Of a DNA stretch of 64,000 nt, positions 18,116 to 26,266 are shown piece by piece. Below the pieces are notes generated by a model. It saw only the letters and a program-made list of their open reading frames with translations, made no database searches and had not been told where the DNA came from. Source of the stretch: Echinicola marina (GTDB lineage: Bacteria; Bacteroidota; Bacteroidia; Cytophagales; Cyclobacteriaceae); NCBI RefSeq assembly GCF_020463795.1, contig NZ_CP080025.1, positions 3,655,501-3,719,500 of the forward strand. The letters are read 5' to 3'. Numbering within the stretch: the stretch's first letter is position 1; every line of letters starts with the position of its first letter. The position numbers were made by a program, and so were the translations under genes.

Positions 18116-18866
18116 TCATTTGATAAAGTAAATAATTCATCCCATTGGCTTTAGGCTTTTAACCTTAGGCCTTTGACTTATACTCAACCCCAGGGACCGC
18201 TGTGATACCTCCGCGTTACGCTGTGGTTACCCTTAGACCTGGTTCATTTGATAAAGTAAATAGTGAGCCCCATCGGCTTTCGGCCTTTAACCTTAGGCCT
18301 TTGCTTATATTCAACTTCAGTGACCGCTGTGCTACCTCTGCGCTACGCTGTGGTTCCCCTTAGCCCCGGCTCATTTGATAAAGTAAATAGTGAGTCCCAT
18401 CAGCTTTCGGCCTTTAACCTTAGGCCTTTGCTTATATTCAACCTCAGTGACCGCTGTGTTACCATTGCGCTACGCTGTGGTTCCCCTTAGCCCCGGCTCA
18501 TTTGATAAAGTAAATATTGAGTCTCATCGGCTTTTGGCCTTAGGCCTTTGACTTATACTCAACCTCAGTGGACTCTGTGCTATCTCTGCGATACTCAGTG
18601 GTTACCCTTAGGCCCGGCTCATTTGATAAAATAAATAATTAGGCCCATCTGCTTTAGGCCTTTAACCTTAGGCCTTTGACTTATATCAACCTCGGTGACC
18701 TCTGTGCTATCTCAGCGCTACGCTGTAGTTACCCTTAGACCCGGCTCATTTGATAATGCCAATAATTAGTCCCATTGGCTTTAGGCTTTTAACTTTAGGC
18801 CTTTGACTTATATTAAACCTCAGAGAGCTCTGTGCTATCTCAGCGCTACGCTGTGGTTCTTCCGAG
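18116..18866 (+). repeat. 127-bp tandem repeat array, six copies
   Basis: Units start with TCATTTGATAA at 18116, 18244, 18371, 18498, 18619 and 18746, giving spacings of 128, 127, 127, 121 and 127 bases. Each contains a palindromic stretch around CTGTGCTACCTCTGCG/CTACGCTGTGGTT and an inner heptad-phased part (CGGCTTT, CGGCCTT, TAACCTT, AGGCCTT). Copies differ by scattered substitutions. Short open frames inside it are not conserved between copies. Upstream, 18060-18115 holds small palindromes (CCTGCC...GGCAGG type). Confidence 0.85.
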
Positions 18867-18932
18867 ACCCCGAAGGGGTCAAACATCACTAACGGATCGG
18901 AATAACAATCATCCACGACCCCGAAGGGGTCG
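18866..18932 (+). repeat. two GACCCC/GGGGTC hairpins before a glycosyltransferase gene
   Basis: GACCCCGAAGGGGTC at 18866-18880 and CGACCCCGAAGGGGTCG at 18916-18932 are near-perfect short hairpins with a GAA loop. The second ends 17 bases before the GTG start at 18950 and could occlude or set the start region. Relatives occur at 20356, 20409, 31358-31797, 32573 and 32622. Confidence 0.65.
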
Positions 18933-18949
18933 AATATTACTATAAAAAA

Positions 18950-20035
18950 GTGCCCAAAAAAAACAAAATACTCTTCCTTCCCAAATACCCACGAATGGGA
19001 GCCAGCAGCAGGCTAAGGACCTTTCAGTACCTGCCCTTATGGGAGGCAGCAGGTTTTGATGTAACCCTTTCCTCCTTCTTTAATAAACAATACCTGGAAG
19101 AACATTATGCAAAGCGCCCCATCGATAAAGGTAATGTGCTTGCCTGTTATAAAAGACGCTGGAAGATACTTCGGAACGCTGCTGATTATGAGTATATCAT
19201 CATAGAAAAAGAACTCTTTCCCTTTATCCCCTTTGGCTTGGAAAAATGGGCCTTCAAACAAGGTCCCCAATACATCTTCGATTATGATGATGCCGTATTC
19301 CATAATTATGACCTACATGGGAATAAATGGATCAGAAGCTTACTAAGGGACAAAATAGACCGGCTAATGGCCAGGGCAGATCAACTTTGGTTGGGCAATG
19401 AGTACTTGGCCGCAAGGGCACAAGAAGCCGGTGCCCATAATATCATGGACCTCCCTACCGTCATTGATTTAAATAAGTACCAACTGGGACCTGTAAAGGA
19501 AAATGCAACCGTAAAAATAGGTTGGATAGGCTCGCCCACCACACTGAAATACTTGGACCAATTAAAGCCGGTTTTTGAAGGGCTGAAAAAAGAAGAGGCT
19601 TTCACCCTACATATTATCGCCAATGGACAGGGGATAGGCTTGTTTGACCTGGAAAAAACACTCTACTGGTCCGAGCAAGAGGAAGTAGCTATGATCCAGC
19701 AATTGGATATCGGCATCATGCCCCTAAACGATACTCCTTGGGAGCAGGGAAAATGTGCCTATAAGCTCATCCAGTACATGGCCTGTGGGCTGCCCGTTAT
19801 CGCTTCACCCATTGGCATGAACAAGGAAGTGGTCCGGCATGGAGTGAATGGCTTTTTGGCCAGCAGCCACGAGGAATGGACCCGGTACCTGAAAATCCTT
19901 CTGGAAGACCCTTATCTCCGGCAAATCATGGGCACAGCAGGCAGAAAACTGGTAGAAGAAAAATACACCCTCGAGCACAACTGGCAAAAAATCCAATCCT
20001 ACTTAAATATTAATAGTGAAGTTCCACATTTATAA
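18950..20035 (+). CDS. glycosyltransferase, GT4-like (GT-B fold)
   Basis: 361-residue GT-B glycosyltransferase. ILFLPKYPRMGASSRLRTFQ opens the N-terminal domain; KCAYKLIQYMACGLPVIASP followed by GVNGFLASSHEEW is the donor-binding half. The usual first Glu of E-x7-E is replaced by the EQGKCAYK context, seen in a subset of GT4 proteins. GTG start at 18950 (MPKKNKILFLPK), just downstream of a stable hairpin; no Shine-Dalgarno-like sequence is seen. The gene is GC-richer than the cassette before 16.1 kb and stands alone between long repeat-filled gaps. Confidence 0.85.
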   Translation: MPKKNKILFLPKYPRMGASSRLRTFQYLPLWEAAGFDVTLSSFFNKQYLEEHYAKRPIDKGNVLACYKRRWKILRNAADYEYIIIEKELFPFIPFGLEKWAFKQGPQYIFDYDDAVFHNYDLHGNKWIRSLLRDKIDRLMARADQLWLGNEYLAARAQEAGAHNIMDLPTVIDLNKYQLGPVKENATVKIGWIGSPTTLKYLDQLKPVFEGLKKEEAFTLHIIANGQGIGLFDLEKTLYWSEQEEVAMIQQLDIGIMPLNDTPWEQGKCAYKLIQYMACGLPVIASPIGMNKEVVRHGVNGFLASSHEEWTRYLKILLEDPYLRQIMGTAGRKLVEEKYTLEHNWQKIQSYLNINSEVPHL

Positions 20036-20051
20036 CGAAGCTGTCGAAGCT

Positions 20052-20102
20052 GTTCCACATTTGCAATGTGGAACCACTATAAAGGGGCATTTGTAATGCC
20101 CC
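20052..20102 (+). repeat. double-hairpin repeat, copy B (perfect)
   Basis: A perfect hairpin (GTTCCACATT, loop TGC, AATGTGGAAC) is followed by a second perfect hairpin (GGGGCATT, loop TGT, AATGCCCC). It lies 17 bases after the stop of the glycosyltransferase gene. No T run follows, so it is not a classical terminator. Confidence 0.75.
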
Positions 20103-20238
20103 ATTGAATCCATGGAAAACGAATATATGCAGATATGTGAGGCACAGGCTAGCGTAAAGAATAATGCGATCTTGCAAAGAGACTCTCTACCAAAGGCAGA
20201 CAGGTTCCTTACACTCAGAGTGACAATCGATTATCGCT

Positions 20239-20288
20239 GTTCCACATTTGCAATGTGGAACCAATATAAAGGGCATTTGCAATGCCCC
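20239..20288 (+). repeat. double-hairpin repeat, copy C
   Basis: Same module as copy B: GTTCCACATT/AATGTGGAAC around TGC, then GGGCATT/AATGCCC around TGC. Between copies B and C, 20150-20228 carries a tract (TTGCAAAGAGACTCT...CTCAGAGTGACAA) that recurs at about 20811-20850. Confidence 0.75.
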
Positions 20289-20355
20289 TAAAATTCATTT
20301 TAAACCAAATCTGGATTGGTGCTACTTTATGATTTATCTGTTATCGTGTGAGGTT

Positions 20356-20423
20356 CGACCCCTTCAGGGTCGTTGGGACGACGTGATGCCTGACGTCTAC
20401 GTATATTTGACCCCTCCGGGGTC
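20356..20423 (+). repeat. two GACCCC-type hairpins
   Basis: CGACCCCTTCAGGGTCG at 20356-20372 and GACCCCTCCGGGGTC at 20409-20423. They belong to the same small-hairpin family as 18866-18932 but with changed loops. Confidence 0.6.
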
Positions 20424-20703
20424 TTGAGGGAAGGAAATCCTGTTGATGAGTTTCGCCTAAGGATCATGAGTGCGGTTGGGCTCCCCTTCAGGGGTTGGGG
20501 GTAGCGGAGGTGCAGATGCCTAAAGCTGAAAACTTATTCGATCATCAGTCTTTACTCTTTGTTCTATTATCTCAAATCTCATATCTCAAATCTCCAGAAG
20601 ACAGTCTCCCCTTCGGGGTCTTGAGGGAAGGAAATCCTGTTGATGAGTTTCGCCTAAGGATCATGAGTGCGGTTGGGCTCCCCTTCAGGGGCTGGGGGTA
20701 GCG
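20417..20703 (+). repeat. 90-bp direct repeat pair around a heptad tract
   Basis: 20417-20506 and 20614-20703 appear identical except for one T/C difference (TTGGGG versus CTGGGG). Each ends with the hairpin CTCCCCTTCAGGGG followed by GGGGGTAGCG, a tail also found near 20938, 24070 and 25774. Between them 20513-20610 is built of fourteen in-phase 7-base units, which share the GTCTTTA and ATCTCAA types with the tract at 20966. Confidence 0.8.
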
Positions 20704-20965
20704 ATAGAGAAATGCTTTTAAGCTCCATTCTTTTATCTCAGGTCTAATACCTAATATTCAGAGCAAAGCGAACCTGTCTTCCGAAGGTAGAGAATCGCTT
20801 CTAGTAATGATATTGCAAAGAGACTCTTCGCTACCCTCAGAGTGACAAAAGGATAGCGTGCCCCATTTTCAACAAGGTACCCCGTGCCTTTCTCAAGTCT
20901 CATATCTCAAATCTCACATCTCCAGAAGAAAGGCTCCCCTTCAGGGGCTGGGGGTAGCGGAGGTG

Positions 20966-21112
20966 CAGATACCGAAAGCTGAAAACTTACTCAATCCATA
21001 GTCTTTACTCTTTACTCTTTCTTCTATTATCTCAAGTCTCAAGTCTCAAGTCTCAAATCTAAAGTCTCAAGTCTCAAGTCTCAAATCTAAAGTCTCAAAT
21101 CTCAACGCTCAT
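20966..21112 (+). repeat. 21 consecutive in-phase heptads ending at a glycosyltransferase start
   Basis: The tract splits without remainder into 7-base units: CAGATAC, CGAAAGC, TGAAAAC, TTACTCA, ATCCATA, GTCTTTA, CTCTTTA and so on, then mainly GTCTCAA and ATCTAAA/ATCTCAA. The last unit ends six bases before the ATG at 21119, so the repeat forms the whole leader of that gene. Variation in unit number would change the spacing of any upstream signal. Confidence 0.85.
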
Positions 21113-21118
21113 CAACCA

Positions 21119-22342
21119 ATGAACAACCACCACCCCAAAAAACTCCTTTTCATCACTTGGGACAGTGACAGTACCAATTACCTGGAAAGCCTCTTCCTGC
21201 CCATACTTCAGGGCTTGCAGGAAAGTGGGATAGTAAGCTGTGCCATCCTACAGTTTTCCTGGGCTGCCCCGGATAAGATCAAACAATTAAAAAGCCTCTC
21301 TGAAGCACAGGACATTGCTTATTGGCATTATCCGATCAGTCGGAAACCCCATCCACTGCTGGGGAGCTTATGGACCGTTTATAAGGGGCGAAAGATCATC
21401 AAAAAGCTGATCAAGCAAGAAGGTTTCCAGCTCCTTATGCCTAGGAGCACCATGCCGGCCATGATGGTCAATAGACTCTGGCGGGTATTGAAAAGAAAGG
21501 AGGTGAAGGTGCTCTTCGATGCGGATGGCCTGCCTTTGGAGGAAAGACTGGATTTTACGGCCTTAAAAAGCAATGACTTTCAGTATAAATACCTGAAAAG
21601 GCAGGAAACCCAAATGCTGCAAAAAGCCAATAAGGTTTTGTGCAGGACACAGAAAGCCATAGACTTCCATATTCCCAAGGTAGGGGAGAGTCGGCGCAGG
21701 GATTTTCACTGGGTAAGCAACGGAAGGGATGCCGACCGGTTTACTTTTTCGACTCAAGATAGGGAACGTGTCAGGCAGGCACTGGGCATAAGGGAGACCG
21801 AGAAACTCTGGGTATACACAGGCAGCTTAGGACCCCAATACGCCCTGAAGGAGATGTTGGGCATTTTTGAACTGTATCAGACAAAACAGCCCAACAGCCG
21901 CTTTTTAATTTTGGTCAATCATAAAGAGCATTTGGGGCATGCCATACCAAAGGGCCTAAAGGATAAGTTGATCTTCCGATCCCTACCTTTTCAGGAAATC
22001 CCTGCCCACCTGTCAGCGGCAGATATCGCTTTTTCCCTGCGCCTGCCAGCCTGGAGCATGAGGGGAGTGGCCCCCATTAAGTTGGGGGAGTATTTACTGA
22101 TGGGCCTTCCGGTGATCGCCAGTACTGGGATTGGCGATACAGAAATTTTACTGCAAGGACTGCCATTTGTCCACCTCTATTACCACCGCGAAAAGGACCG
22201 AAAAGAGCGGGCCGTGGAATGGGTGAAGGACTTATCCACAGTAGACCGTCAGGAGATCAGGGATTTTGCCCTGGCGCATTTTAGCCTCAATAAAAGCATA
22301 GCCGAATATAGCAAGGTCATCAACGAGAGCCTTAAGGAATAA
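21119..22342 (+). CDS. glycosyltransferase, GT-B fold (GT4-like)
   Basis: 407-residue protein with the GT-B plan: an N-terminal domain starting KLLFITWDSDSTNYLESLFL, a central ALGIRETEKLWVYTGSLGPQ that begins the donor-binding domain, and GVAPIKLGEYLLMGLPVIAS near the C-terminus. LRLPAWSMRG precedes the donor loop. It is probably the enzyme for one linkage of the same surface glycan. ATG start at 21119 directly after the heptad tract. GC-richer than the genes before 16.1 kb. Confidence 0.82.
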   Translation: MNNHHPKKLLFITWDSDSTNYLESLFLPILQGLQESGIVSCAILQFSWAAPDKIKQLKSLSEAQDIAYWHYPISRKPHPLLGSLWTVYKGRKIIKKLIKQEGFQLLMPRSTMPAMMVNRLWRVLKRKEVKVLFDADGLPLEERLDFTALKSNDFQYKYLKRQETQMLQKANKVLCRTQKAIDFHIPKVGESRRRDFHWVSNGRDADRFTFSTQDRERVRQALGIRETEKLWVYTGSLGPQYALKEMLGIFELYQTKQPNSRFLILVNHKEHLGHAIPKGLKDKLIFRSLPFQEIPAHLSAADIAFSLRLPAWSMRGVAPIKLGEYLLMGLPVIASTGIGDTEILLQGLPFVHLYYHREKDRKERAVEWVKDLSTVDRQEIRDFALAHFSLNKSIAEYSKVINESLKE

Positions 22343-22678
22343 CCAGCCAAGCTTAAAGTCCACAGCCAAAGACGAATGTCAATAGTCCAATGTCAAAAAT
22401 CGAGAACCTAAATCCCCCAACCAATTAACCATTAACCCTAAACCGATCCCCATTCCCCAATCCCATTCCCCAACCCCCAAACAATTAACCAATTAACCCT
22501 TAACCACTCTCCATTTCCAAATCCCCAATCCCGAATCCCTATTCCCCATTCATCATCCTTCCCACCTCGTACCTTATTTCCACTCACGACTCATGACTTT
22601 TATCTCCAATCTCATGTCTCAGGTCTCATGTCTATCCTCAAATTTTTACTAGCTTAGATTTTTCTTAACCTACGAAAT
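22343..22678 (+). repeat. intergenic heptad-repeat tract
   Basis: The 336-base gap is mostly 7-base units: around 22357-22400 CAAAGAC, GAATGTC, AATAGTC, CAATGTC, AAAAATC; then AACCATT/TTAACCC and CATTCCC/CAATCCC types; near 22600-22640 GTCTCAG, GTCTCAT. Strand bias is strong (C over G, pyrimidine-rich). The last 35 bases before the ATG at 22679 are AT-rich and could hold a promoter. Confidence 0.75.
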
Positions 22679-23857
22679 ATGCTCCAATACCTTTTTATCA
22701 TCCTATTGATAGGCCTCTGCATAGCGGACAATAGGCATATGGTCAAGAAAAAAGGCCTGCCCAAAGCTTACCTGTTTCACCTTCAGGCACTCTTGGTCTT
22801 TCATATGCTCATGGTCTTGGTATTTAGCTATTATATCGGCCAAAAAGGAGGGGACAGCCAGGGTTATTGGGCACTGATCGGTCCTTTGGCCCATCCCCAT
22901 GCCAGCTCTTGGGGGGATTATTTTGGGGTAGGCTATCCATTTATGTATTGGCTCAACTATATTCCCTCCAAGGTCCTGAACTGGTCCTGGTATACCGGCA
23001 ATATGCTGTATGGGCTGCTGGGCTATTATGCTTTTAGGTATTTGAGTCATACCGTGTACTACCACTACCAAGCTGCTCCCCAATTCAGGGGATTGCCAAT
23101 GGCCTTACTGTTGCTTTATTGGCCCAATATACATTTTTGGACCGCTGGAGTAGGGAAGGAGGCACTCTGTTTTTGGGGATTGTCAGCCCTGCTTTTTGCC
23201 TTGTCCCGGGGAAGTCAAAAAAGGTATTGGGCATTGGGCATGATTGGCTTGGCCAGTGTTTTTATGGTCAGGACCTATTTGGCCGCCATCATGGCAATAG
23301 CTTTGGTCTTGCTTTTTCTTATGGATTTCAAAAAGCTCTCCAAGTCCCAAAAACAGCTGTTTTGGAGAGGGCTCTTTCTATTGGTTTTATGCATACCCGC
23401 CATTTATAGGTATTCGGGTATCAAGGACTTGCCCAATATTAATCCGATAGCCATCAGCCAGCAACAGATCGCCATGCTCAGTGGGGAGGGCATTGGATCA
23501 TCAGTGCCCGTGAAGGATTATGGATTGGCCATGCGATTGATCACTTATTGGTTCAGGCCTTTTGTTGGGGAAATAAAAGGTGGATTGATGTATATGGCCG
23601 CGGCCATAGAAAATGCCCTGTTGATAGTACTCTTGCTTTTCTTTTTGGTCAAAGCCAAATGGCAAGCTTGGAGGAAAATTCCGCTTTTCCTGCGCTATTC
23701 ACTTGTTTTATTTGTCCTGACATCACTTTTATATGCCAATAGCCTGGGGAATTTGGGCATCATGATGCGCATGAAAGCCCCTTATATGCTATTGATCATA
23801 TTGTTTATGGCTTGGATGTATCAGAAGAAATCCAAACAAACTTCTCAACCCATTTAG
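22679..23857 (+). CDS. polytopic membrane protein, paralogue of 16676-17923
   Basis: 392 residues with about nine hydrophobic segments. It shares GGDSQGYW, FWTAGVGK(E/D)A and ANSLGNLG(I/V)MMRMK with the protein at 16676 and has the same segment order, so the two are paralogues separated by 5 kb. The role is unproven; a polymerase or transporter of the surface glycan is the best guess. ATG at 22679 starts directly with a membrane segment (MLQYLFIILLIGLCIADN). The DNA is GC-richer than its paralogue, arguing that they are not a recent tandem copy. Confidence 0.75.
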   Translation: MLQYLFIILLIGLCIADNRHMVKKKGLPKAYLFHLQALLVFHMLMVLVFSYYIGQKGGDSQGYWALIGPLAHPHASSWGDYFGVGYPFMYWLNYIPSKVLNWSWYTGNMLYGLLGYYAFRYLSHTVYYHYQAAPQFRGLPMALLLLYWPNIHFWTAGVGKEALCFWGLSALLFALSRGSQKRYWALGMIGLASVFMVRTYLAAIMAIALVLLFLMDFKKLSKSQKQLFWRGLFLLVLCIPAIYRYSGIKDLPNINPIAISQQQIAMLSGEGIGSSVPVKDYGLAMRLITYWFRPFVGEIKGGLMYMAAAIENALLIVLLLFFLVKAKWQAWRKIPLFLRYSLVLFVLTSLLYANSLGNLGIMMRMKAPYMLLIILFMAWMYQKKSKQTSQPI

Positions 23858-23902
23858 CAATCAATCAGCCACCCTATACCCATAATTCCCCATTCCCACG
23901 CT

Positions 23903-23952
23903 GTTCCAAATTTGCAATTTGGAACTCATATAAAAGGCCATTTGCAATGCCC
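23903..23952 (+). repeat. double-hairpin repeat, copy D (compensated)
   Basis: First hairpin is GTTCCAAATT, loop TGC, AATTTGGAAC: compared with copies B and C, a C-to-A change on one arm is matched by G-to-T on the other. The second hairpin (GGCCATT TGC AATGCCC) has one mismatch. Confidence 0.7.
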
Positions 23953-24010
23953 AATCCCAAACAATTAACCAGTTAACCCTTAACCCTTAACCATTCACAA
24001 TTCCCGAATC

Positions 24011-24199
24011 CCCATTCTCCATCCTTCCTACTTTAAACTCATATTTTCTACATAGTGACTTAGTGCGGTAGGCTCCCCTTCAGGGGCTGGGGGTAGCGAA
24101 GGGAATGCTGAGACTTATCCCATTCTAAGTCTTTACTTTTTGCTCTTTATTCTTTTATCTTTACTCCCATATAGCGACTAGCTACTCTGAGCATCCCCC
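24011..24199 (+). repeat. direct repeat 1 flanking the deacetylase gene
   Basis: Matches 25709-25887 over almost its whole length apart from scattered substitutions and a deletion of about a dozen bases near 24140. Both contain CATAGTGACTTAGTGCGGTA, the CTCCCCTTCAGGGG hairpin with GGGGGTAGCGA, GGGAATGCTGAGACTTATCC and AGCGACTAGCTACTC. Confidence 0.8.
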
Positions 24200-24633
24200 T
24201 AACCAATTAACCAGTTAACCCTTAACCCTTAACCATTCCTCATTTCCCATTCCCGACCCCAAACACTTAACCAATTAACCCTTAGTCAATTAACACTTAA
24301 CCATTCCCCATTCCTAATTCCTCATTCCCCATTCCCAACCTCAAACACTTAACCAATTAACCCTTAACCCTTAACCATTCTCCATTCCTAATTCCTAATT
24401 CCTCATTCCCCATTCCCGACCCCCCAACCAATTAACCCTTAACCCTTAACCATTCCCGAATCCTCATTCCCCATTCTTCCTCCTAAATTTCACTTTATAG
24501 ACTTAATTAGCTAGGTTTGCTAAAACATTGAATACCTCCAAGGTTCCCCAATGGGAATATAATTGAGGCTTATTGAAATATTTTCGTGATAAACTGTAAA
24601 TATTTATATGCAAAAGTGTATTTTTAGTTGTTG

Positions 24634-25617
24634 ATGAGAAATTCCATTTTTACCATATCGCTGGATTTTGAATTGCATTGGGGAAGGTTCGATAAGTTTC
24701 CACTGGCTGCAGAACGGGAATATTACCAGAATGCCCGCATGGCCATTCCAAAAATATTGGATTTATTTGCCGATTTTGGAATAGAAGCCACTTGGGCCAC
24801 CGTGGGGATGTTATTTGCAGAAAGCTGGGATGAATGGAAGGATTATTTGCCGGAAGATTTTCCCAATTATGACAATATTAAACTATCCGCCTATGAATGG
24901 GCGGCAAAGAACATGCATGAGGCCCCTAATTGTCTTTTTGCTCCGGATCTGATCACCAGAATCATCAATAGTCCTGGCCAGGAAATAGGCTCCCATACGT
25001 TTTCTCATTTTTATACCCAAGAAAAAGGACAAGAGCTTTCCCAGTTTAGGGCGGATTTAAAAATGGCCAAGAAGATAGCAAAGGATAAATTTGGCCTTAG
25101 TCTTAGTTCCTTGGTATTCCCTAGAAATCAATACGGGCCAGAAAGTATTGCTATCTGTAAAGAAGAGGGCTTTGAGGTTTATCGGGGCAATCCTTCCGAT
25201 TGGTTTTGGAAGTCTCCCGAAAAGAGCAACTTGCTCAAGAAGGTTTTCCGTACTGGCGACACCCTTTATGCCTTGGGCAACAGGACATCTTATCCTAAGG
25301 AGCAGATTTTCGATGAAGCTTCAGGGATGATCAATATACCGGCATCCAGATTGCTCAGGCCATATCGACAGCCTTCTATTTTTAATCATCGCCGGATCCA
25401 ACGGATCACAGAGGAAATGACCTTGGCAGCCAAGAAAGGGGAGGTATATCATTTATGGTGGCATCCACATAATTTTGGAACCTATACCTCGGACAACTTA
25501 AGTTTTTTGAAGGTGATTTTACAACATTTTAAGGGACTGAAAGAGGAATACGGCATGCAGTCCTGTAATATGCTATCCCTCAGCGGCGCACACAAAAAAG
25601 TAAAGGCCGTCTCATGA
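24634..25617 (+). CDS. polysaccharide deacetylase (NodB homology, CE4-like)
   Basis: Predicted to remove N- or O-acetyl groups from sugars of the surface glycan. Motif 1 is FTISLDFELHWG with Asp11 and the adjacent acidic residue; motif 2 is EIGSHTFSHFYTQE with the H-x3-H metal ligands; motif 3 appears as VFPRNQYGP; YHLWWHPHNFG near the C-terminus supplies the last His. No signal peptide is seen, so it probably acts in the cytoplasm. The frame opens with two TTGs at 24628, but the ATG at 24634 is preferred (327 residues). The gene is bracketed by ~180-bp direct repeats at 24011 and 25709. Confidence 0.88.
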   Translation: MRNSIFTISLDFELHWGRFDKFPLAAEREYYQNARMAIPKILDLFADFGIEATWATVGMLFAESWDEWKDYLPEDFPNYDNIKLSAYEWAAKNMHEAPNCLFAPDLITRIINSPGQEIGSHTFSHFYTQEKGQELSQFRADLKMAKKIAKDKFGLSLSSLVFPRNQYGPESIAICKEEGFEVYRGNPSDWFWKSPEKSNLLKKVFRTGDTLYALGNRTSYPKEQIFDEASGMINIPASRLLRPYRQPSIFNHRRIQRITEEMTLAAKKGEVYHLWWHPHNFGTYTSDNLSFLKVILQHFKGLKEEYGMQSCNMLSLSGAHKKVKAVS

Positions 25618-26150
25618 TTTAAGCATTAACCCTCTTCCCCCCAAACCCTTAACCCTTAACCAGTTAACCCTTAACCACTCCCCAATCCTCATTCCTCATT
25701 CCTAATTCCCCATTCTCCATCCTTCCTACTTTAAACCTCATATTTTCTACATAGTGACTTAGTGCGGTAGACTCCCCTTCAGGGGCTGGGGGTAGCGATG
25801 GGAATGCTGAGACTTATCCCATTCTTTTTGCTCTTTATTCTTTTATCTTTACTCCCAAATAGCGACTAGCTACTCCGAGCATCCCCCAAACCCCAAAACA
25901 CTTAACCATTCCCCACTCCCGAATCCCCAAACCCTTAACCAGTTAACCCTTAACCATTCACAATTCCCCACTCCCGAACCCCAAAACACTTAACCAATTA
26001 ACCCTTAACCACTCCCCATTCCTAATTCCTAATTCCCCATTCCTAATTCCTCATTCCCCATTCCTCATTTCCCACTCCCCATTCACCCTACTTCGTACAT
26101 CGTACCTTATACTTTATACCTTATCTCCGTCTCAAATCCCCACCCGATAA
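25618..26150 (+). repeat. intergenic heptad-repeat tract downstream of the deacetylase
   Basis: Dominated by TTAACCC, CATTCCC, TAATTCC and TCATTCC units in 7-base phase, ending with CCTTATA, CTTTATA, CCTTATC near 26110-26130. It contains direct repeat 2. The tract is pyrimidine-rich on the + strand throughout. Confidence 0.82.
25709..25887 (+). repeat. direct repeat 2 flanking the deacetylase gene
   Basis: Partner of 24011-24199. The main difference is loss of roughly the AAGTCTTTACTTT segment, equal to about two heptads, consistent with slippage in 7-base steps. Confidence 0.8.
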
Positions 26151-26266
26151 ATTCCTTTTCCTTTTGAAAAAAACCATTATTTCCTTTCTTATTTTTTGAC
26201 TAATGAGCTAAAACCATAAAAAATGATCAAGATTATTTAAATAAATTCAATAAATTGGCTTCTTAA

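Larger units (their letters stand above)
23858..24627 (+). repeat. long intergenic heptad-repeat tract
   Basis: The 770-base gap is almost entirely 7-base units. From 23944: CAATGCC, CAATCCC, AAACAAT, TAACCAG, TTAACCC, TTAACCC, TTAACCA, TTCACAA and onward; from 24240 TTAACCC and CATTCCC/TAATTCC/TCATTCC alternate. It contains double-hairpin copy D (23903) and direct repeat 1 (24011-24199). From about 24485 the sequence turns into ordinary AT-rich leader for the deacetylase gene. Confidence 0.85.

Noticed and set aside
18263-18490. 75-codon open frame in the 127-bp repeat array
   Set aside because: It spans about two repeat units, is not kept in the other units, and has no start context or family features.
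22703-23083. 126-codon antisense frame
   Set aside because: Entirely opposite the membrane protein gene 22679-23857, with no family pattern.
23858-24480. TTAACCC runs considered as telomere-like or CRISPR sequence
   Set aside because: Units are degenerate, mixed with other heptads and internal to the chromosome; there are no constant repeats with unique spacers.
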